A stretch of DNA of 64,000 nucleotides from Paraniabella ginsengisoli (GTDB taxonomy: Bacteria > Bacteroidota > Bacteroidia > Chitinophagales > Chitinophagaceae): contig NZ_JAKWBL010000001.1 of the NCBI RefSeq assembly GCF_022513635.1, forward strand, positions 868,001 through 932,000. Reading direction: 5' to 3'. Under the pieces are notes generated by a model, which had not been told where the DNA came from, made no database searches, and was given only the letters and a program-made list of their open reading frames with translations. A program made the position numbers and the translations under genes. Position 1 is the first letter of the stretch; every line of letters begins with the position of its first letter. Positions 58,876-64,000 of the stretch are shown here, piece after piece.

Positions 58876-61531
58876 CTACTTAATCTTCCCTTTAATCTCC
58901 TGCAATTTCAATAAAGCTTCAACCGGCGTTAAACGGTTAATGTCAATATCTGAAAGCAATTGCCGTATTTCATCAAAGGTTTGGCTATGTGCATCAAAAA
59001 TCGAAAGTTGAAATTCTGGCGTGTTTAGCTGCTTTACTTTTTGCGAAATGTTTTCGGTTTTCCGTTGTCCCGTCTTTCCGTCTTCCTGTCTTCTCGACTC
59101 TTCATCCACATGCTGCGTTTCCAGCTGCGTTAAAATTTCATTGGCTCTTTTAATCAGTGATGTGGGCATGCCTGCCATTTTTGCTACATGAATACCGAAG
59201 CTGTGTGTACTGCCACCGCGCGCGAGTTTTCTTAAAAAGATAATTTTATTGCCTGCTTCTTTGTTAGTGATATGATAGTTTTTGATGCGGTCAAATTTTT
59301 CTTCTAATTCATTCAACTCGTGATAATGCGTTGCAAATAATGTTTTAGGTTGATGAGGCGACTGATGCAAATGTTCTACAATACTCCAGGCAATAGAAAT
59401 GCCATCATACGTGGATGTGCCTCGACCAATTTCATCTAACAAAATTAAACTTCTGTCTGTAACATTATTAATGATGGCAGCTGTTTCGTTCATCTCAACC
59501 ATAAATGTACTTTCGCCACCGCTCAAATTATCTGATGCGCCAACACGTGTAAATATTTTATCCGTCAAAGAAATTTTTGCTTCCGTTACCGGAACAAAGC
59601 TTCCTATATGGGCTATCAAAGTAATAAGCGCAGTCTGCCGCAACAAAGCAGATTTACCACTCATGTTTGGCCCGGTTAATATGATAATTTGTTGATCGGT
59701 TTTATTTAATTCTGTGTCGTTATGAATATAACTTTCGCCAACCGGAAGGTTACGTTCAATAACCGGATGGCGGGCTTCTTTCAATTGCCAGTCATCGCCA
59801 TCATGCAGCAACGGTTTTTTATATTGATAGTGAATGGCGTTGTGTGCAAAGCAGCAAAGGCAATCCAGAACAGCGAGTAAATTTCCGTTGGTTTGAACGG
59901 GTTGCAGGTAATCGAACAACTCATTCAATAACTGATCATACAGTTGTTGTTCAAGCACGAATATTTTGTCTTCAGCTCCGGTAATTTTTTCTTCGTATTC
60001 TTTCAGTTCGGGTGTAATATATCTTTCAGCATTGGCCAGTGTTTGCTTGCGTATCCAGCTTTCAGGTACGCGGTTTTTATGGCTGTTGGTCACTTCCAGA
60101 TAATAACCAAATACATTATTAAAACCGATTTTTAAAGAGGTGATACCTGTTTTCTCGGCTTCGCTAGCCTGCATTTTTGCCAGGTATGCTTTCCCGCTTT
60201 GCGATATTTCACGCAGCTCATCCAGCTCTGTTGCAATGCCATTATTGATGAAACCGCCTTTAGTAGCTGTTGCGGGAGGGTTTTCGATGATCTCCTTAAA
60301 AATCTTATCAGCAATCAGCGGACAAGGATTAAGGGCATCGCCGATACGCTGTAAGTACGAGTTGCTATGTTTTAGACAGATGTTTTTGATCAGTTGTACC
60401 TGTTGCAGTCCTTTTGCTAATTGCAATACTTCGCGCGGATTTATTTTTTTGTAGGGATTTTAGCAACAAGCCTTTCAATATCGCCGCAATGTTTGATGGC
60501 TTGCACTAATTCGTTTCGCAGATCTGTTTCCTTAATGAAGGTTTCTACTAATTCTAAACGCTCATTTATTTTATTAATGTCAATTAGTGGAAATAATATC
60601 CAGCGTTTCAACATACGCGCACCCATTGGCGAAGCAGTGTTGTCCAACACTTTTAATAAGGTATGATTGCCGTCGTTGCTGCCATGTATCAACTCAAGAT
60701 TGCGGATGGTAAACCTGTCCATCCATAAAAAATCATTTCGCTGAATGCTTTGCAGTGAAGTAATGTGTTGCAGATTAGGATGCTCTGTATCTTTTAAATA
60801 ATGAATGATGGCACCGGCAGCAGTCAATCCTTTTCTTTGTTCATCAACACCAAAGCCTTTTAGCGAGTGGGTTTGGAAATGTTTTAATAAAGTATCCTGC
60901 GCATAGTTTTCATCAAAAATCCATTCATCCAAAGTATAGACATACATTTTTCCACCAAAGAATTCTTTGAACTTTTTCTGCTGATGGCGTTGAAAAACTA
61001 CTTCAGAAGGGGAGAAGCTTTGCAATAGCTTATCAGCATATTCCCTGTCGCCTTCAGCAATTAAAAATTCGCCGGTAGAAAGGTCTAAAAACGCCAATCC
61101 AAAATTATGATCATCTACAAAATGCAATCCGGCTAAAAAGTTGTTGCTTTTATGTTCAAGCAATTTGTCGTTAATGGCCGTACCTGGCGTAACCATTTCG
61201 GTAACACCGCGTTTTACAATACCTTTAGCCTGTTTGGGATCTTCCAGCTGATCGCAGATCGCAACACGATAACCGGCCTTCACTAATTTATGTAAGTAAG
61301 TATCCAGCGCATGATGCGGAAAACCTGCCAGATCTAAAGAAGCTGCCGCTCCATTATTTCTTTTGGTAAGGGTAATGCCCAGCACTTGCGATGCAATCAC
61401 AGCATCTTGTCCGAAAGTTTCATAAAAATCTCCTACACGAAACAGCAATATAGCATCAGGATATTTTTGTTTGATAGCCTTGTGCTGCTGCATCATTGGT
61501 GTATCTTCTATATTTTTTTTGCTTTGGACAT
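58876..61531 (-). CDS. mutS: DNA mismatch repair protein MutS (two frameshifts)
   Basis: MutS binds mismatches and starts repair. Domain I has the mismatch-reading motif LFRVGDFYETFGQDA; further on are YLHKLVKAGYRVAICDQLED, the lever/clamp regions, Walker A GPNMSGKSALLRQ, LSGGESTFMVEMNETA and Walker B SLILLDEIGRGTSTYDG. It starts MSKAKKNIEDTPMMQQHKAI at 61531 after correction of an A run near 61505, and is split near 60450 in a T7 run. About 884 aa, normal length. A -7 box TATTTTTG ends six bases before the ATG, so the mRNA may be leaderless. Confidence 0.97.
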
Positions 61532-61702
61532 GGCGAACAAAAATAGCGCAATGATTTTTTATTTAAAGTTCAATTTTTTGAACTACGGAGTTTGTAAGAA
61601 TTGGAGTGGGAGAATCGGATTCAAATTATTCTACAGCATTTGAATATGATATTACCAATGTAAAGATGTTTGGTGCTCTTTAATGATAATAACTGTTTAT
61701 TA

Positions 61703-64000
61703 TCAGTTTCTTTGCAAAGTTAGGCTCATTAAGCCAATTAGAACTTCGTTAGTTAATGTTCGAAATGTTAACGAGTTCAATTCTTTATCTGGATTTAGAG
61801 GGATATCTAGTACGGTTCCCGCACCACCTTCTATCGCCATATTTGTAAAGCCTTTAATTGTTGTGTAGTCATTGTAAGATCTTGTAAGTTCGCCTGTTTT
61901 TAAAATCAAGCGATAAGGTTTGGCTCCGGTTTTGAATGCAAATCCATCATTCATATAATCTTGTTCTATTGGCCACCAATTTTCGGGGTTGATCAGTTCC
62001 AAAGAATCTTTCGATCCGTCTGTATAGGCTATATAAATAATTCCATTAACCATCTGGCTTTGTTGGTGATTAGTGGTACCTGCCATTAAAAGATAAGCAT
62101 GAGATGATTTTCCGCTAAGCGGGATATTGATCGAATCCGGGAATTGGTCCCATTGTGAAGTATAAGCAATGTTATTTTGTGTGCCAATGTTGAAAGGTAT
62201 CTTATCAAGATATACTGCTTTCTTTTGTATTCCTGCTTCAGCGATCTCGGGCTGAATAAGCGGGTAGCACCAGTTGCCAATACCCTGCCATGGAATTTGT
62301 AAAGTAGTGCTTGTCGCGCTGGGCGAAAGATACTTATGTTTAAAGGTATTGGTGATATTGTCGTTAAGGATGTTGTCAATTTTTATCGGCTCGTATTGAG
62401 CTGAAGCAGGAACATCCCAATTGGTTATAGTTTGAATGGTGCTGGTTCCATCACTTAAATTAATGAAGATTTTATTTCTTCCTTTATTCAGATGAGTGGC
62501 GCTTAATGTGAAATTTTTTGTTGCTCCGGCGTCTATTGAAAATGTTTCTTTATAATTGTTAAGGTGCAATACTCCTTCTTTGCGTAATGACGTATGATTG
62601 ATACATTTAATAGCGGAACTCTTTTCATTGGTTTCAGTTTCTATTATCTCAATGGCGGGCTTTGTGTGAATGGATACCGGTTGAATCCATGTGGCATTCC
62701 CTTGTTTTAAATGCAACAGTAAGTTATGATTCCCATCTGTGTTAGCATGTAGTTCGTTGATTTGGGTTCCTTGCTGCGGAAAGGAAAAAGCATCCTGAAT
62801 ATCATCTATTTTTTGAATTGATAATTTTGAATAGGGAAGTTTGAATTTTTCACCTTTTACCGAGTTGATAATGGATACATCCTTTTTTAAAGCATTGCCA
62901 CTCCATATAATCTTTACTTCATAATTCGATTGTGCGCCTGCGTTTATTTCTATTGCCGGGTTATGCATCGTATTTTGAACCCAATGATATTTTGCTTTCT
63001 TGCCGTTTATATAAACATTTTCTACTCCATTTTTAAATGCATTCACGCGTAACACAAGGTTCATCTGCTTGCTGTAACGTGGTTTTATATTATATACAGA
63101 TTCGTTTCCCGATGCTTTAAAATCAAATAAAATATTTGGTAAAGAAAGCTTTGCAAACCGCCAATCTGAAGGAAAGCCAGGATGTATATATAGTGAACCG
63201 CTTAAGGCGTCTGGAACAATGCCAAAAAGTCCTTCGGTTAATGTGCGGGCTGCTACGCCGATCGGATCTGCAAAGTCACGGTACAACTCGCCTCTTACTG
63301 CATCGTAGAAGGATAGCTGTTGAAAGCCGCCAGGACTGGAGCTTAAATACATGCTCTCTACAATACTGCTCTTCCAAAGATTGAAGGCATTATCATTTTC
63401 ACCACTTTGCCAATATGCTAAAGCTGTGTTCAGGTTTTCTGCCAATGCAACATTATTAACACTCCAGGTATAAGGTTGCCAATTTGTAGTGGACAATAGT
63501 TGCAGATCATTAAAAGGAAGATCTTTCGCCTTTACTGGAATATGCGGTATATTATCATCTACATAACGTAGCATCTGAAATTGTTGAGCAGGCGTTGCTA
63601 TTCCACCATCGATGGCGTGATAAATAGTCCAAAGGCCGGGAGCCGAATGAGCGAGCTTAAGGCCCAATATATCTCTATTTTCTGCAAACGTTCCTTTTTC
63701 ATTTAGCCATAGTTTTTGATTCAGGGCTTTAAGTATTTTAGCTGATTCTGTTTCGTAAGCAGTTGCATCTTCCTTTAACAATTTGGCAATATAAGCGGCC
63801 ATTTTATTTGCCCGGTAGTTATATGCTGTTGCATGTGTGACGCCGCCACCACTGTATTGCAGCGCATCACTAGCCCAGATGCACGCGTAAGCATCATAAA
63901 GTCCATCATCGTCTATATCATAATTTCTTTTCTCCCATTGAAGATGCAATTTAATAGACGGCCATACTTTTCTGACATAGGAAATATCTCCTGTGTATTT
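61703..64000 (-). CDS. DUF4450-like six-hairpin glycosidase-type protein, 5' end outside the window
   Basis: The frame is open to the right edge, so the start lies beyond 64000; 748+ residues are present. The part nearest the start (IKLHLQWEKRNYDIDDDGLY, DAYACIWASDALQYSGGGVT, AYIAKLLKEDATAYETESAK) is an (alpha/alpha)6 catalytic-type domain. It is followed by GELYRDFADPIGVAARTLTE, SLYIHPGFPSDWRFAKLSLP and a long beta-sandwich tail. This resembles DUF4450 proteins tied to glycoside degradation. DIDDDG may hold an acid residue. The substrate is unknown. Confidence 0.7.
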   Translation of the reverse strand, partial: KYTGDISYVRKVWPSIKLHLQWEKRNYDIDDDGLYDAYACIWASDALQYSGGGVTHATAYNYRANKMAAYIAKLLKEDATAYETESAKILKALNQKLWLNEKGTFAENRDILGLKLAHSAPGLWTIYHAIDGGIATPAQQFQMLRYVDDNIPHIPVKAKDLPFNDLQLLSTTNWQPYTWSVNNVALAENLNTALAYWQSGENDNAFNLWKSSIVESMYLSSSPGGFQQLSFYDAVRGELYRDFADPIGVAARTLTEGLFGIVPDALSGSLYIHPGFPSDWRFAKLSLPNILFDFKASGNESVYNIKPRYSKQMNLVLRVNAFKNGVENVYINGKKAKYHWVQNTMHNPAIEINAGAQSNYEVKIIWSGNALKKDVSIINSVKGEKFKLPYSKLSIQKIDDIQDAFSFPQQGTQINELHANTDGNHNLLLHLKQGNATWIQPVSIHTKPAIEIIETETNEKSSAIKCINHTSLRKEGVLHLNNYKETFSIDAGATKNFTLSATHLNKGRNKIFINLSDGTSTIQTITNWDVPASAQYEPIKIDNILNDNITNTFKHKYLSPSATSTTLQIPWQGIGNWCYPLIQPEIAEAGIQKKAVYLDKIPFNIGTQNNIAYTSQWDQFPDSINIPLSGKSSHAYLLMAGTTNHQQSQMVNGIIYIAYTDGSKDSLELINPENWWPIEQDYMNDGFAFKTGAKPYRLILKTGELTRSYNDYTTIKGFTNMAIEGGAGTVLDIPLNPDKELNSLTFRTLTNEVLIGLMSLTLQRN

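Noticed and set aside
58876..61531. Broken mutS as a natural mutator allele
   Set aside because: Both breaks lie in T/A runs like dozens of others in the window, and the protein is complete once rejoined.
63136..63384. Plus-strand open frame of 82 codons opposite the DUF4450-like gene
   Set aside because: Shadow of a long, well-supported minus-strand gene; no signal or motif of its own.

Overview
The window comes from a member of the Bacteroidota, most likely a Chitinophagaceae-type organism (inference). The signs are a SusC/SusD pair with accessory lipoproteins, promoters of the Bacteroidota form TAnnTTTG, weak or absent Shine-Dalgarno sites, bacillithiol biosynthesis (BshB1), a eukaryote-type citrate synthase and the pyrC-like / DUF4199 / glycosyltransferase gene trio. 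Most long genes, including housekeeping genes such as mutS, citrate synthase, rsmG and an lptF/lptG-type gene, are broken by single-base losses, nearly always inside short homopolymers. I read this as sequencing or assembly error and give rejoined coordinates with the break positions.

Layout. 0-13.6 kb: a nutrient-acquisition locus of SusC, SusD, a fasciclin lipoprotein, an IPT/TIG plus beta-propeller lipoprotein, two alkaline-phosphatase-fold/LamG lipoproteins and an M60-type (glycoprotein-cleaving) metalloprotease with an F5/8C domain. 13.7-19.5 kb: a glutamine amidotransferase, small lipoproteins, ahcY and an Lrp/AsnC regulator, with repeat elements between them. 19.6-21.7 kb: small hypothetical genes, then an Abi_2/AbiF-like HEPN protein preceded by a structured RNA with its own terminator, and tRNA-Pro. 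21.8-27.5 kb: a pyrC-like gene, DUF4199, GT2, a barrel protein, DUF2157 and a cytochrome c.

27.5-33.4 kb is the most interesting part. A tight operon encodes SIR2-like+EAD, a nSTAND1-type ATPase with a membrane segment and a cyclase-like C-terminus, and EAD+TIR. It converges on a caspase-like protease and a signal-less M15 peptidase. The shared adaptor-like domains, NTPase switch and NADase/protease-type effectors suggest an immune or programmed-death module.

33.6-43.9 kb: housekeeping genes (aspS, yiaA-like, a Crp-type regulator, rsmG with an in-frame repeat insertion, GT2, tgt, lptF/G, citrate synthase) and a YtxH/holin/hypothetical trio. 43.9-57.1 kb: tRNA-Ala, TetR, an alpha-oxoamine-synthase-like enzyme, DoxD/DoxA, a PAS histidine kinase, a fatty-acid desaturase, bshB1, a porin and an alpha/beta hydrolase. 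57.1-64 kb: an orphan gp19-like tube protein, a DUF4932-type metallopeptidase, mutS and a large DUF4450-like glycosidase running off the right edge.
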